The notes under the pieces were generated by a model. That model was not told where the DNA came from. It saw only the letters and a program-made list of their open reading frames with translations, and made no database searches. From Candidatus Williamhamiltonella defendens (GTDB taxonomy: Bacteria; Pseudomonadota; Gammaproteobacteria; Enterobacterales; Enterobacteriaceae): a stretch of DNA of 43,772 nucleotides. This document shows positions 1-9,629 of this stretch, in pieces. Both the position numbers and the translations under genes were made by a program. Position 1 is the stretch's first letter, and every line of letters begins with the position of its first letter. The stretch lies in NCBI RefSeq assembly GCF_900699045.1, contig NZ_CAADHL010000006.1, positions 1-43,772 on the forward strand, written 5' to 3'.

Positions 1-47
1 CTAAATTGAACATTTTTTATTGACGGTGGATAAAAAAACGAATCGTA

Positions 48-689
48 CTACTTTTTTAATAAAAAGCCAACGAGTTCAGCATATTCTTTGGCATAAGCTT
101 CCTTCGAGCTGGTATCAATATTCTCATTTTTAATCATATATTTTCCTTTCACAACGACGGCAGGCACCCCTTGTAATTTTAAATTAGATACTGTCCGTTC
201 TTGTGTATCCACTAAAGCGCTGACGGGGATACTGTTCCATGCACCATCATATTCTTCCTGAGTGACACCGGCCTGTATAAAAATTTGACGAATATCCTCT
301 TGAGTTGACAGTGTTTGTGTTTCTTGTGCTGCTTTAAAAAATAAGGGGAGCACCTTTTTTTCGGCATTTAATTTCACCGAAACGGCCCAAGCTCGAGTTA
401 ACTCCTTCCCAAGCGGACCTAAAAATGAAACATGATATCGAGCCAACTTCACACCTTTCGGTAAATTTTTTACTAAAGTATCAGAAATATGATACTGCTG
501 GTCAAAAACGTAACAATGGGGGCAATGAATTGAAAAAAATTCTAATACATCAGGCACATTGTTTTTATCAGGGGTATCCAAAACGATATATTGATTCCCT
601 GCTTGAAATTGCTTATCTGTTTGAAATGGTGCTGCACAGACGCAGAATGTCATTAGAAAACTTATCAGAAACACATAAATTTTTGTCAT
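48..689 (-). CDS. dsbA: Thiol:disulfide interchange protein DsbA
   Basis: Periplasmic oxidase that donates disulfides to newly exported proteins and is reoxidised by DsbB. The product has a hydrophobic signal peptide ending near ...CVCAA (about residues 1-20), a thioredoxin-type active site CPHC at residues 56-59 and the cis-proline loop GVPAVVVK; flanking text such as EFFSIHCPHCY and NTSSKEAY-type C-terminal sequence aligns along the full E. coli protein (about 208 aa; 213 here). The start at 689 is chosen because GGAG lies about 10 nt upstream and it gives a normal signal peptide; an in-frame start at 731 would add 14 residues before it. It lies 38 nt after lpxH on the same strand and may be cotranscribed with it, unlike the E. 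coli arrangement behind srkA. Its partner dsbB is also intact in this window. Confidence 0.95.
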   Translation of the reverse strand: MTKIYVFLISFLMTFCVCAAPFQTDKQFQAGNQYIVLDTPDKNNVPDVLEFFSIHCPHCYVFDQQYHISDTLVKNLPKGVKLARYHVSFLGPLGKELTRAWAVSVKLNAEKKVLPLFFKAAQETQTLSTQEDIRQIFIQAGVTQEEYDGAWNSIPVSALVDTQERTVSNLKLQGVPAVVVKGKYMIKNENIDTSSKEAYAKEYAELVGFLLKK

Positions 690-727
690 ATAATAAAAAT
701 CTCCATATCTAATAATAAAGTTAACGC

Positions 728-1495
728 TCATATTTTTCCGAAATCAGGCACCAAAAATGGAAAAAAAATGAGCTCAATCGCATCAAAGGTGACCTTTATC
801 ATGGATCCTTCATTGTGCCAAGCACTCAACACGGCACGCCACGCAATTTTTTTTGATGATAATAAAGGCGTTACGATTATCTCAATGTTGTGAATGGCAG
901 GTCTGTGAGTATGTCCGTGTATGATCAAATCAACATCATGACAGGACATCAAATCGCGCAACGATTGCGGATCCACATCCATGATTTCTTCCACTTTTTT
1001 TTTATTTTTCTCTCCACTTTGGAGCCGCAATTTTTTCGCAATGTCAAAACGAAAAGAAAGTGGCAAGCATAGAAAAAACCTCCGAATAAAACGATGGCGG
1101 GCTATTTTACGAAAAATTTGGTACTCAGTATCTTTCGTACAAAGCGTGTCGCCGTGCAATATACCTATCTTATAGTCATAAAGTTGAATAACCTTATATT
1201 CTGGAAGCAAGATCATACCGCTTTCGTCAGCAAAATACTGACCTATCAAAAAATCGCGATTGCCGTGAATAAAATAACAGGGGATCCCTTTTTTTTTCAA
1301 AGAAAACAATTCAGCGGCCACTTCCCGGTAAAAAGGATGAGGGTCATCATCACCTATCCATGTGTCAAAAAGATCACCTAAAATATAGAGGCTTTCAGCT
1401 TGAGTGGCTTCTGTTTTCAAAAACCTGAAAAAATTTTTTGTGATTTCTGGATACTCAATGCTGAGATGAATATCACCAATAAAAAGCGTGCTCAT
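728..1495 (-). CDS. lpxH: UDP-2,3-diacylglucosamine diphosphatase LpxH
   Basis: Membrane-associated metallophosphoesterase of lipid A synthesis that cleaves UDP-2,3-diacylglucosamine to lipid X and UMP. All metal-binding blocks are visible in order: GDIHL near the N-terminus, GDLFDTWIGDDD, HGNRDF, HGDTLCT and HGHTHRP, followed by the typical AWHNEGSM tail. Length is 255 aa against about 240 in E. coli; the C-terminus runs a few residues past the usual FFPF end. The start is supported by GAGGGA just upstream. In E. coli ppiB precedes lpxH and cysS is divergent from that pair; here cysS is still divergent but ppiB is gone. Keeping LpxH implies that lipid A is still made. Confidence 0.95.
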   Translation of the reverse strand: MSTLFIGDIHLSIEYPEITKNFFRFLKTEATQAESLYILGDLFDTWIGDDDPHPFYREVAAELFSLKKKGIPCYFIHGNRDFLIGQYFADESGMILLPEYKVIQLYDYKIGILHGDTLCTKDTEYQIFRKIARHRFIRRFFLCLPLSFRFDIAKKLRLQSGEKNKKKVEEIMDVDPQSLRDLMSCHDVDLIIHGHTHRPAIHNIEIIVTPLLSSKKIAWRAVLSAWHNEGSMIKVTFDAIELIFFPFLVPDFGKI

Positions 1496-1602
1496 TTTAA
1501 TCCCTCAATAGAATAAAAAAGCATGATATTATGAAATATCATTCAAAAAAATGATGTAAAAATTAAAAACACCCATAAAAAATAAAAAAACGGGATCTTT
1601 GT

Positions 1603-2988
1603 ATGTTAAAAATTTTTAATACATTCAATCGAAAAAAAGAACTATTTAAACCTATTCACCAAAATACAGTGGGTATGTATGTGTGCGGTGTCACCATATA
1701 TGATCTCTGTCATATTGGGCACGCCCGCACTTTTGTCGTTTTTGATGTTGTAGCTCGTTATTTACGTTATTTGGGATACTCCCTGACTTATGTTCGTAAT
1801 ATCACTGATATCGATGATAAAATTATTCAAAGAGCGTCTCAGCATCATCAAAGTTGTGAAGCATTAACAGCACAGATGTTAAAAGAAATGTATCAAGATT
1901 TTGATGCACTAAACCTATTACGACCTGATTTAGAGCCGCGGGCGACGGAGAACATTACAGAAATAATTACATTGACCAAACAGTTACTGGATCAAAAATA
2001 TGCTTATGTAGCTGATAATGGAGATGTCCTCTTTTCAGTCGAAAAAAATCCTGATTATGGCTTATTGTCACGTCAAAATTTAGAACAATTACAGGCAGGT
2101 GCTCGAATAGAGGTCATGGAAAGCAAACATCATCCAATGGATTTTGTTTTATGGAAACTGTCTAAACCCAATGAGCCTCATTGGCCATCGCCATGGGGAG
2201 AAGGCCGTCCAGGTTGGCATATAGAATGTTCTGCAATGAATGGCAAGGCATTAGGGCCACATTTTGATATTCATGGTGGCGGCGCAGATTTAATGTTTCC
2301 CCATCACGAAAATGAAATGGCGCAATCTGTATGTGCTCATAAAGCTCCCTATGTGAATTATTGGATGCATTCTGGCATGATCATGATCAATAAAGAAAAA
2401 ATGTCAAAATCACTTAATAATTTTTACACCATTCGGGATCTATTGCAGCGTTCTGATCCAGAAACAATTCGTTATTTTTTGTTGTCTGCACATTATCGTA
2501 GCCCGATAAATTACATTCAAGCAAACCTTAAGCAAGCTCGTATTGCGCTGACACGTTTATATACCGCCTTGCGTGGCACCAATCAGAAAGCCTTTCCAGA
2601 AGGGGGGGAGTCCTTCGAGAAACGCTTTGTTTCAGCAATGAATGATGATTTCAATACACCTGAAGCCTATGCCGTATTATTCGACACTGCACGTGAAATT
2701 AATAAATTAAAAAAAGAATGTCCAAAAGCAGCGGATGGCTTGGCGGCTCAATTAAGGAAGATGGGTAAAGTCTTAGGTTTGCTACAGAGCGGCAGCCTGT
2801 TATCTCTTCTCAATCCTCAAAAAGATGACTGGAATCAAATCGCCGAAATTACCGATTTAATCGAGAAACGCAACCTGGCTCGTGCTCATAAAAACTGGGA
2901 GGAAGCAGACAATGCCAGAACTCGATTATGTGAAATAGGCGTTGTGGTTGAAGATACTGAAAATGGCACGAACTGGCGAAAAAGATAA
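1603..2988 (+). CDS. cysS: Cysteinyl-tRNA synthetase
   Basis: Class I aminoacyl-tRNA synthetase that charges tRNA-Cys; the tRNA-Cys gene is also in this window. Length is 461 aa, the same as E. coli CysS. Zinc ligand Cys28 sits in MYVCGVT, the HIGH signature is HIGHAR, the other zinc ligands lie in WHIECSAM and PHHENE, and KMSKS is intact in [10 protein letters not shown]. The C-terminal anticodon-binding helical domain is complete, ending in NWRKR. The start at 1603 matches the family start MLKIFNT and has only a weak GGGA upstream. It is divergent from lpxH across 107 bp that must hold both promoters. Confidence 0.97.
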   Translation: MLKIFNTFNRKKELFKPIHQNTVGMYVCGVTIYDLCHIGHARTFVVFDVVARYLRYLGYSLTYVRNITDIDDKIIQRASQHHQSCEALTAQMLKEMYQDFDALNLLRPDLEPRATENITEIITLTKQLLDQKYAYVADNGDVLFSVEKNPDYGLLSRQNLEQLQAGARIEVMESKHHPMDFVLWKLSKPNEPHWPSPWGEGRPGWHIECSAMNGKALGPHFDIHGGGADLMFPHHENEMAQSVCAHKAPYVNYWMHSGMIMINKEKMSKSLNNFYTIRDLLQRSDPETIRYFLLSAHYRSPINYIQANLKQARIALTRLYTALRGTNQKAFPEGGESFEKRFVSAMNDDFNTPEAYAVLFDTAREINKLKKECPKAADGLAAQLRKMGKVLGLLQSGSLLSLLNPQKDDWNQIAEITDLIEKRNLARAHKNWEEADNARTRLCEIGVVVEDTENGTNWRKR

Positions 2989-3009
2989 CTCGTTTTATAA
3001 TGATAAAAA

Positions 3010-3480
3010 TCATTTTGCTTGAGCAGGGGTGATGTGCCAATTTAAAGAGGTTTAATTTTTATTAAAATCTCAATCAATATGCGTCATGGCCTTGTATGAA
3101 ATACAAGTGGGGTTGTTTGTGGAACATTCTGATACTAAATAATCTACCTCTGGTGGATTGAATATACGAAATACCGATAAATATCCTTTTTGCTACTATT
3201 TCAGGGAATGAGAGATCCGCTCATAATCTCCCACATGCGTCAGCTCTGATATCATTTTTTATTTTTAGGTGAAACTAAAATTCCACGTAACACTTTTCAT
3301 GCTTGTTGGGCCCGTAAATACGGGCTCACTAAAACTTGGTTAAAATTAATATATTTTTTATTTAACCAATAAGCCATTTGGCGATCTTGCTCTCTACCAA
3401 ATATCGAAACCTTTGTGTATCTGTTTTATCATTAAACTCTGCTTCCCAGTGAAGCATAATAAAAATTTTTATTTTGACCA
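3010..3480 (-). pseudogene. sixA: sixA pseudogene (phosphohistidine phosphatase)
   Basis: Read on the minus strand, short blocks in changing frames follow E. coli SixA in order. IMLHWEAEF stands where SixA has the catalytic IMRHG; then come REQDRQMAYWL (for SRLMANWL), QVLVSPYLRAQQA (for RVLVSPFLRAEQ), ELTHVGDYE (for ELTPCGDVG), PEVDYLVSECSTNNP (for PLVGYLVAELCPGETP) and a C-terminal LNWHITPAQAK before a stop at 3010. There are several stops and at least two frameshifts, and the RHG signature has become LHW. SixA removes phosphate from histidines, notably on the ArcB phosphotransfer domain. The match rests on recalled E. coli sequence, but the number and order of the blocks make it solid. Two small inverted repeats (3310-3325 and 3336-3369) fall inside it. 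Confidence 0.8.
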
Positions 3481-3778
3481 CCGTTTTTTAAAGTGTCATA
3501 TAAAATAGAAATAACGCAGATATTTTTTATGTGTATTATGAGATCGTAAGTATGCACCTTTTCGTTCAATTTTTTACTACAGTAAAAACCTGATATCTTT
3601 ACGATTTAAGAGAAATAAATTAATTATATTAAAATTAATCTATTAATAATTTTTTAAAATAAAATATCATCATGTTTAAGTGAGATATGAATGATAAAGT
3701 ACCAATTCTTCAGTTTATCAAATTCACAACCCTTGCTACGGTTTTTCAAGAATTCTATTGATACAAGAGAAAATTTTC
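3481..3778. other. AT-rich gene-free stretch upstream of pgk
   Basis: No open frame or recognisable protein fragment was found. In E. coli epd lies directly upstream of pgk; no trace of it is visible. The pgk promoter must be here, but the sequence is too AT-rich to choose a site by eye. Confidence 0.4.
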
Positions 3779-4984
3779 ATGCCTTTTATTAAAATGTCTG
3801 ATGTAGATTTGGAAGGTCAGCGCCTGCTAATCCGCTCTGACCTCAATGTTCCGCTTAAAAACGGAGAAGTGATTTCTGATGCGCGGATCCGTTCATCATT
3901 GCCCACGATTACAGCGGCACTTAAACAGGGAGCAAAAGTCATGGTGGCCTCGCATTTAGGTCGGCCAACTGAAGGGAAATACGACGCAGCTTTTTCTTTA
4001 TTTCCTGTCGTCAATTACATCAAAAACTACCTCTCTTCTGAATGCCCATTTCCCATCCGTTTTGTTAAAGACTATCTTCATGGTATCGATGTAGTGCCTG
4101 GTGAATTAGTGGTTCTCGAAAATGTGCGATTTAACAAGGGGGAATTAAAAAACGATGTCCAGCTCTCTCAACAGTATGCTGCTCTGTGTGATGTCTATGT
4201 GATGGATGCCTTTGGTACCGCGCATCGTGCACAGGCATCTACAGAAGGTGTCGGTCAATACGCCCATATTTCATGCGCAGGTCCATTATTATCGAACGAA
4301 CTACAGGCATTACATCAAGCGTTAAGTAATCCTGCACGACCTATGGTCGCTGTTGTAGGCGGATCTAAGGTATCAACCAAACTGCCCGCTTTGGAAGCCT
4401 TATCTAAAGTGGCAGATCAATTGATTGTTGGAGGGGGTATTTCCAATACTTTTTTAGCCGCACTTGGCCATAATATCGGTAAATCTCTTCACGAAGAAGA
4501 TTTGATTCCTGAGGCCAAAAAACTCCTAGAAACATGTAAGATTCCTATCCCTACCGATGTCCGTGTGGCCACTGAATTTTCTGAAACCGCTCAGGCCACT
4601 CTCAAGCCCGTTGATCAAGTCAATTCCGATGAAAAAATTTTGGATATCGGTGATGTTTCTGCGTCACATTTAGTGAGGATTTTAAAAAACGCAAAAACCA
4701 TTTTATGGAATGGTCCAGTGGGCGTGTTTGAATTTCCTAATTTTCGACAAGGTACTGAAAAATTAGCACGCGCGATTGCTGACAGCAATGCTTTTTCTAT
4801 CGCTGGAGGTGGGGATACACTTGCGGCAATCGATCTCTTTTCTCTTTATGATCGCATTTCTTATATCTCTACAGGAGGCGGGGCTTTTTTAGAATTTGTT
4901 GAAGGCAAAGAATTGCCCGCAGTAACGATGTTAGAAAAGCGTTATCAGATGGAAATTAATGCTTACAATAAAAAAGAAGCATAA
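3779..4984 (+). CDS. pgk: Phosphoglycerate kinase
   Basis: Cytosolic glycolytic enzyme converting 1,3-bisphosphoglycerate and ADP to 3-phosphoglycerate and ATP. Hallmarks are IRSDLNVP in the N-terminal substrate domain, [27 protein letters not shown], the nucleotide-site stretch [12 protein letters not shown] and AGGGDT near the C-terminus. From the ATG at 3779 it is 401 aa, slightly longer than E. coli Pgk (387) because of a Lys/Asn-rich tail. A TTG at 3758 would add seven residues but breaks the family start, so ATG 3779 is preferred. It is followed after 62 nt by fbaA on the same strand, the conserved pgk-fbaA pair. Confidence 0.97.
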   Translation: MPFIKMSDVDLEGQRLLIRSDLNVPLKNGEVISDARIRSSLPTITAALKQGAKVMVASHLGRPTEGKYDAAFSLFPVVNYIKNYLSSECPFPIRFVKDYLHGIDVVPGELVVLENVRFNKGELKNDVQLSQQYAALCDVYVMDAFGTAHRAQASTEGVGQYAHISCAGPLLSNELQALHQALSNPARPMVAVVGGSKVSTKLPALEALSKVADQLIVGGGISNTFLAALGHNIGKSLHEEDLIPEAKKLLETCKIPIPTDVRVATEFSETAQATLKPVDQVNSDEKILDIGDVSASHLVRILKNAKTILWNGPVGVFEFPNFRQGTEKLARAIADSNAFSIAGGGDTLAAIDLFSLYDRISYISTGGGAFLEFVEGKELPAVTMLEKRYQMEINAYNKKEA

Positions 4985-5046
4985 CACTAAACTCTCTTTT
5001 TATTTTGGGTTTTCCTATTTTTATTCACTCAATTTTAGGACATAAA

Positions 5047-6138
5047 ATGTCAACACTATTTCATGTGATAAAACCCGGTGTTACGACGGGAGATAACGTA
5101 CAAAAAATCTTTTCTATCGCAAAAAAACATCAATTTGCGCTGCCTGCGGTGAACTGTGTGGGGACAGATTCCATCAACGCCGTATTAGAAGCGGCATCCA
5201 AAGCCAAAGCCCCTGTCATTATTCAATTTTCTCACGGTGGAGCCGCGTTTATTGCAGGTAAGGGCATCACTTCCTCAGAAACTCAATGGCCAGCGATACT
5301 TGGTGCAATTTCTGGCGCTTATCATGTCCATCAAATGGCAGAACATTACGGTATTCCAGTTATTTTGCACACAGATCATTGTGCAAAAAAATTGCTTCCA
5401 TGGTTGGATGGATTATTAGATGCTGGAGAAAAACATTTTGACAAAACAGGCATACCTTTATTTTCATCCCATATGATCGATCTGTCGGAAGAATCTTTAA
5501 AAGACAATATCGATACTTGCATCCAATATCTCAAGCGTATGGAGAAATTAGGAATGACTCTAGAGATTGAATTGGGTTGTACTGGTGGTGAAGAAGACGG
5601 AGTTGATAATACCCATATTGATAATTCATCGCTCTACACTCAGCCAGAAGACGTGGCTTATGCTTATGAAAAATTGCATCAGATCAGCCCTCGTTTCACA
5701 ATTGCCGCCGCCTTTGGTAATGTCCACGGAGTCTATAAACCTGGTAATGTTCAACTGACGCCGACAATATTGCGCGATTCTCAACAGTGTGTTTCAAAGA
5801 AATTTAGTTTACCTCCTAACAGCTTAAATTTTGTATTTCATGGGGGATCAGGATCGAGCGCTAAAGAAATTAAAGAAGCGCTCGGTTACGGCGTAATAAA
5901 AATGAATATAGATACAGACACGCAATGGGCAACCTGGGAGGGAGTGTTACAGTATTATAAAAAAAATGAGCTTTATTTGCAGCATCAGCTCGGCAACCAT
6001 GAAGGGGCTGATCGACCAAATAAAAAGTATTATGATCCCAGAGTATGGATGCGCTCAGCTCAGCTCAGTATGATAGATCGTCTAAAGCAAGCATTTTCAG
6101 ATCTAAATGCGGTTGACTCACTGTCATCAACATCATAA
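5047..6138 (+). CDS. fbaA: Class II fructose-bisphosphate aldolase
   Basis: Zinc-dependent aldolase of glycolysis and gluconeogenesis. ALPAVNCVGTDSINAVLE, the catalytic and zinc-binding HTDHCAKK, ELGCTGGEEDGVDN, FGNVHGVYKPGNV, FHGGSGS and NIDTDTQWATW are all intact, covering both metal histidines and the phosphate-binding loop. The ATG at 5047, preceded by AGGA, gives 363 aa against 359 in E. coli; an upstream start at 5005 would add 14 residues with no family counterpart. The stop at 6136-6138 directly abuts the next start, so fbaA and cca are probably translationally coupled. Confidence 0.97.
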   Translation: MSTLFHVIKPGVTTGDNVQKIFSIAKKHQFALPAVNCVGTDSINAVLEAASKAKAPVIIQFSHGGAAFIAGKGITSSETQWPAILGAISGAYHVHQMAEHYGIPVILHTDHCAKKLLPWLDGLLDAGEKHFDKTGIPLFSSHMIDLSEESLKDNIDTCIQYLKRMEKLGMTLEIELGCTGGEEDGVDNTHIDNSSLYTQPEDVAYAYEKLHQISPRFTIAAAFGNVHGVYKPGNVQLTPTILRDSQQCVSKKFSLPPNSLNFVFHGGSGSSAKEIKEALGYGVIKMNIDTDTQWATWEGVLQYYKKNELYLQHQLGNHEGADRPNKKYYDPRVWMRSAQLSMIDRLKQAFSDLNAVDSLSSTS

Positions 6139-7356
6139 ATGAATATTTATCTGGTTGGAGGTGCGGTTCGCAACAGGTTGCTAAAATTACCCGTCACGGA
6201 GCGTGATTGGGTCGTTGTCGGTGCTACGACTGAAGAAATGCTTCTTTTAGGATACAAAAAAGTGGGGAAAAATTTTCCTGTTTTTCTTCACCCAGAGACA
6301 AAAGAAGAATATGCGTTGGCTCGAACAGAGCGAAAAATGGCAGAGGGCCATACCGGTTTTGCCTGCTATGCCTCACACGACGTAACTCTGGAAGAAGATT
6401 TACTGCGCCGTGATCTGACTATCAATGCAATTGCTTGTAATGATAAAGGCGATTTAATAGATCCCTATCAAGGCGAAAAAGACCTGAATAATCTTATATT
6501 GCGACATGTTTCAGAGGCTTTTATTGAAGATCCTCTTCGGGTGTTAAGAGTGGCTCGGTTTGCCGCTCAGTTTGCTCATTTGGGTTTTAGAATTTCTTCA
6601 GTAACTTTGGATTTGATGACAAAGATATCCAAAAGTGGCGAGTTGCTGACGCTATCACCAGAAAGAGTTTGGAAAGAAACAGAAAAAGCTTTGCTTAGTC
6701 CAAGTCCCCACATTTATTTTAAAGTATTGAAGCATTGTTCAGCCATATTGGTGCTTTTCCCTGAAATAGATACACTGTGTTCCCCTTTACGCTGCCCTCT
6801 TTCACATGGATTATCGAGTCTTTCCATTGCCGCTAAGCTCACCGATAACAAGGAAGTCCGCTTTGCCGCACTTTGTCATATTTTAGGGGAAAAACTCACT
6901 GAGTATGATGTTTTAGGTACGCATGATCGCGCTGTTTTAAAACGGGTTCCTTTATATTATCTGAATAAAATAGAGCAACTCTGTGAACGCTTAAAATTAC
7001 CGCATCTGTTCAGGGAACTGCTTAAACACGCACTCAAATATCGCGGTCTGGTTACGATCATAAACAGACTCTCTTTTCCACTTTTATTAAACTTTTTTGA
7101 TGAAATCGATCTTTGGCGAAAACCATATCGTTTAGAACAATTGATCCTCATCAGTAAATCGGATGCAAGTACAGAAGGAGGAGTCGAAGGCAAGAATGAC
7201 TATCAAGCGCAGTATATAAGAGAAGCTTTTAATATCGCGCGTTCGGTTTCAGTTAAAAAAATTCTTGCAAGCGGTTTTCGAAAAGAGGCCATACAAAAGG
7301 AGTTAACACGTCGCCGTAACCAAGCATTAGCTCAATGGCAAAAACAGAAAACATGA
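6139..7356 (+). CDS. cca: CCA tRNA nucleotidyltransferase, HD domain degenerate
   Basis: Adds or repairs the 3' CCA of tRNAs. The N-terminal nucleotidyltransferase head is well kept: YLVGGAVRN, ERDWVVVG, EYALARTERK and the RRDLTINAIA block, followed by the DPYQG and DPLRVLRVARFAA segments. Two details differ from E. coli: the first catalytic carboxylate of the DxD pair is Glu21 (ExD), and Asp12 of VRD is Asn. The C-terminal HD phosphohydrolase domain is worn: the E. coli CHDLGK signature reads CHILGEK (His247-Ile248) and the downstream HHGHGP reads THDRAV. Length is 405 aa against 412. No ribosome-binding site is visible between the fbaA stop and this ATG, which suggests coupling. I infer that CCA addition is kept while the phosphatase/phosphodiesterase activities of the HD domain are probably lost. 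Confidence 0.93.
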   Translation: MNIYLVGGAVRNRLLKLPVTERDWVVVGATTEEMLLLGYKKVGKNFPVFLHPETKEEYALARTERKMAEGHTGFACYASHDVTLEEDLLRRDLTINAIACNDKGDLIDPYQGEKDLNNLILRHVSEAFIEDPLRVLRVARFAAQFAHLGFRISSVTLDLMTKISKSGELLTLSPERVWKETEKALLSPSPHIYFKVLKHCSAILVLFPEIDTLCSPLRCPLSHGLSSLSIAAKLTDNKEVRFAALCHILGEKLTEYDVLGTHDRAVLKRVPLYYLNKIEQLCERLKLPHLFRELLKHALKYRGLVTIINRLSFPLLLNFFDEIDLWRKPYRLEQLILISKSDASTEGGVEGKNDYQAQYIREAFNIARSVSVKKILASGFRKEAIQKELTRRRNQALAQWQKQKT

Positions 7357-7548
7357 TAACCACCACTACAAACCAATTGGTATTTTATTGGCCTGCCAAG
7401 GATTTTTAAAAATAGTTTACCTGCGATTTCTGCAAATTTAACAAGTCTTATTAACGACCATTTTCAGATACTTAATCCTCAATCTTCAGGTTAATGGTTA
7501 ATTAGGTATATGTATGTACTCATATGATTTTACGCATTTGCAATGTGC

Positions 7549-7564
7549 TTCTCAAATTTGAGAA
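7549..7564. repeat. Perfect 16-bp palindrome upstream of ssb
   Basis: TTCTCAAA followed by TTTGAGAA forms a perfect dyad 74 bp before the ssb start, in a 282-bp gene-free stretch that otherwise shows nothing. It is not a LexA box (no CTGT...ACAG). It may be an operator for an unknown regulator, or chance in AT-rich DNA. Confidence 0.35.
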
Positions 7565-7638
7565 AAACATATTTTAAACTTTAGCAATATTAAAATTATT
7601 ATTTTATACTATAGCACATATTTCATGGGGAGAATTTT

Positions 7639-8184
7639 ATGGCGAGTAAAGGTATCAATAAGGTAATTTTAGTGGGGTATCTAGGACAAGATCCAGAGGT
7701 TCGCCGTATGCCAAGTGGGAACCCTGTTACTAACATTACTATCGCAACTTCTGAAAGTTGGAGAGATAAGAAGACAGAAGAGCAAAAAGAAAAAACAGAA
7801 TGGCACAGAGTCGTGATATTCGGGAAATTAGCAGAAGTAGCTGAAAAATATTTGCGCAAAGGGTCGCAAGTTTATATTGAAGGCGCTTTACAAACTCGTA
7901 AATGGGCCGATCAAAATGGCCAAGATCGTTATACGACAGAAGTGATAGTAGGTGTCACAGGCAGCATGCAAATGCTTGGAAATCGCCAAAATACGACCAT
8001 CCCTGCTTCCAATATCTCTATTAGCAATACCGCTTCGGAGTGGGAGGCACAGCAGTCGAAAATGCAAAGTGGTCATTTATTCAATAGCAATAAAACAGTA
8101 ACTACAGAACGATCGACTGCTTTTTCATCACCAGTTCATTCAGTACCTTCAGTAGAAGGTTTTGATGACGATATTCCGTTCTAA
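7639..8184 (+). CDS. ssb: Single-stranded DNA-binding protein
   Basis: Tetrameric SSB protecting ssDNA in replication and repair. The OB fold (about residues 1-110) is highly conserved: [43 protein letters not shown] and QDRYTTEV. The flexible linker has lost the Gly/Gln/Pro richness of E. coli and is Ser/Thr/Asn-rich. The acidic tip DDDIPF, which recruits partner proteins, is intact. Length is 181 aa against 178. The ATG is preceded by GGGGAG. In E. coli uvrA is divergent from ssb; here no uvrA trace is seen upstream. Confidence 0.97.
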   Translation: MASKGINKVILVGYLGQDPEVRRMPSGNPVTNITIATSESWRDKKTEEQKEKTEWHRVVIFGKLAEVAEKYLRKGSQVYIEGALQTRKWADQNGQDRYTTEVIVGVTGSMQMLGNRQNTTIPASNISISNTASEWEAQQSKMQSGHLFNSNKTVTTERSTAFSSPVHSVPSVEGFDDDIPF

Positions 8185-8680
8185 TAGGGTCGTTTTTTAA
8201 AACTACGGCTACGATTTTAGAGACTTTCTGGCAAGATACTTAGAAGTGCTTGCATATTTGAGGATAAAAAGACGGATGTGCCGGTTAAGCTATAAGCATT
8301 AGAAAACTAGACAAAGGTGAAGGAATTGATATCGAACAATGGCTATCAATTGAGTTAAGTGAGAAACCTGATTCGTTAAAATGGGAAAGATCATATGATT
8401 CTCCGATCTGCTATTACTATTGAACGTTTTTTTTGAAAAAAACATAAAAGGCTTTCTTTACGCTTTGATACGCTTGATTTTACCTTCCTTTCTTTCTTCG
8501 CCATGGCTTGCATTGAGCTCTTTAATTGACTTTATTAACAGTGCCATACAACCAGTACAGGATAGAGAGTATATGATTTATGTGTTGAAATCTGATATTT
8601 CATTTTATTTTGATAAAAAATGCCCATTGCATCACGAAACAGTATTTCAATAGGAGGATATTAATAATATAAATAAATAG
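8185..8680. other. Gene-free stretch between ssb and the tRNA cluster
   Basis: No intact gene. Around 8300-8421 on the plus strand a short frame reads KLDKGEGIDIEQWL and runs on for about 25 more codons to a stop, without a start codon. It has the feel of a small antitoxin-like or regulator fragment, but I cannot assign it. A weak frame follows to about 8650 with no family resemblance. Confidence 0.3.
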
Positions 8681-8766
8681 TGGTACCCGAGGCGGGACTT
8701 GAACCCGCACAGCCATAAGCCAAGGGATTTTAAGTCCCTCGTGTCTACCGATTCCACCACCCGGGC
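8681..8766 (-). tRNA. leuZ: tRNA-Leu (UAA)
   Basis: The minus strand folds into a class II tRNA with a long variable arm and anticodon UAA in the loop ACTTAAAAT; CCA is encoded (8681-8683). It is nearly identical to E. coli leuZ and is last in the Gly-Cys-Leu operon. Confidence 0.95.
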
Positions 8767-8775
8767 GTGTAAATC

Positions 8776-8849
8776 TGGAGGCGCGTTCCGGAGTCGAACC
8801 GGACTATACGGATTTGCAGTCCGCCACATAGCCGCTTTGTTAACGCGCC
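8776..8849 (-). tRNA. cysT: tRNA-Cys (GCA)
   Basis: A complete cloverleaf on the minus strand: acceptor GGCGCGT, anticodon GCA in CTGCAAA, and encoded CCA. Middle gene of the operon matching E. coli glyW-cysT-leuZ; its synthetase cysS is also in this window. Confidence 0.95.
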
Positions 8850-8887
8850 GGAGTCATTTCATAAAAATGACATTCATTTATTTAATT

Positions 8888-8963
<76 letters not shown>

Positions 8964-9000
8964 AATAAGGTCATATTTTCTTGCTCTTTAAACTGCGTGC

Positions 9001-9028
9001 ATTCTACTTAACTAACGTGATGAGTCAA
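9001..9028 (-). promoter_or_regulatory. Sigma-70 promoter of the tRNA operon
   Basis: On the minus strand TTGACT (9023-9028) and TAGAAT (9001-9006) are separated by 16 bp, each matching five of six consensus bases. The discriminator GCACGCAG is GC-rich in an AT-rich setting, as in stringently controlled stable-RNA promoters. The predicted start lies about 30 nt before tRNA-Gly. Confidence 0.7.
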
Positions 9029-9080
9029 TAAAAATTATTTAATTAAGACAGCATATTGAGCTTTTTGAAGTGATTATTGA

Positions 9081-9629
9081 TCACCACTTTAAAAATTTTT
9101 TACAAATGACATTAAAATATCGAAACATCGACCAAAAACTCAGCACGGTCGATACGTACAATAAAATCATGCTGATAATTTCAACATTGTATCCTGGAGA
9201 TAAAAGTAATCCTATCAATGAAATCATTTGTATTGTTGTCTTTAGTTTGGCCAGTTTCGAAACCACAATGACACTATGCTTCCCCAATTCAGCCATCCAT
9301 TCACGTAATGCAGAAACGATAATTTCACGGGATATCATCGTTGCAGCAGGTAATGTTACCCACCACACATGATAACGTTCGCTGATCAGTATTAATGCAA
9401 TCGAGACGATGATTTTATCTGCCACAGGATCAAGAAAAGCCCCAAATCGAGTGGTTTGCTTCCATCGAGAAGCTAAAAATCCATCAAACCAATCTGTCGC
9501 TGCTGCTAATACAAATATCATTGCACAGGTAATAGGGGCCCATGAAAAAGGCAAATAAAACGCCACAATGAAAAAAGGAATGAAGGCAAGGCGTAATATG
9601 GTAAGCCAAGTGGGTATATTTATTTGCAT
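9081..9629 (-). CDS. pgsA: CDP-diacylglycerol-glycerol-3-phosphate 3-phosphatidyltransferase
   Basis: Inner-membrane enzyme making phosphatidylglycerol phosphate, the committed step to phosphatidylglycerol and cardiolipin. Length (182 aa) equals E. coli PgsA and the whole protein aligns, with about four to five hydrophobic membrane segments. The CDP-alcohol phosphotransferase signature is at residues 46-74: [11 protein letters not shown], then [11 protein letters not shown]. Three of its parts (DxxDG and the GxxxDxxxD end) are intact, but the Arg of the conserved AR pair is Ser54 (codon at 9468-9470), with Arg at 55. The gene sits between the tRNA operon and the uvrC remnant as in E. coli. 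The ribosome-binding site is weak. Confidence 0.95.
   Translation of the reverse strand: MQINIPTWLTILRLAFIPFFIVAFYLPFSWAPITCAMIFVLAAATDWFDGFLASRWKQTTRFGAFLDPVADKIIVSIALILISERYHVWWVTLPAATMISREIIVSALREWMAELGKHSVIVVSKLAKLKTTIQMISLIGLLLSPGYNVEIISMILLYVSTVLSFWSMFRYFNVICKKFLKW

Noticed and set aside
425..1381. Several plus-strand frames inside dsbA and lpxH
   Set aside because: They lie antisense to well-conserved genes and have no ribosome-binding sites or family resemblance.
2849..3040. Minus-strand frame across the end of cysS
   Set aside because: Antisense to cysS; the real minus-strand signal beyond it is the sixA remnant in a different frame.
3310..3369. Hairpin GCCCGT-AAAT-ACGGGC and the inverted repeat TTGGTTAAA/TTTAACCAA
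   Set aside because: Both fall inside the sixA remnant; the first overlaps sequence matching its VLVSPYLRA block, so they are likely incidental.
8420..8653. 77-residue plus-strand frame before the tRNA cluster
   Set aside because: TTG start, no ribosome-binding site, no family resemblance.
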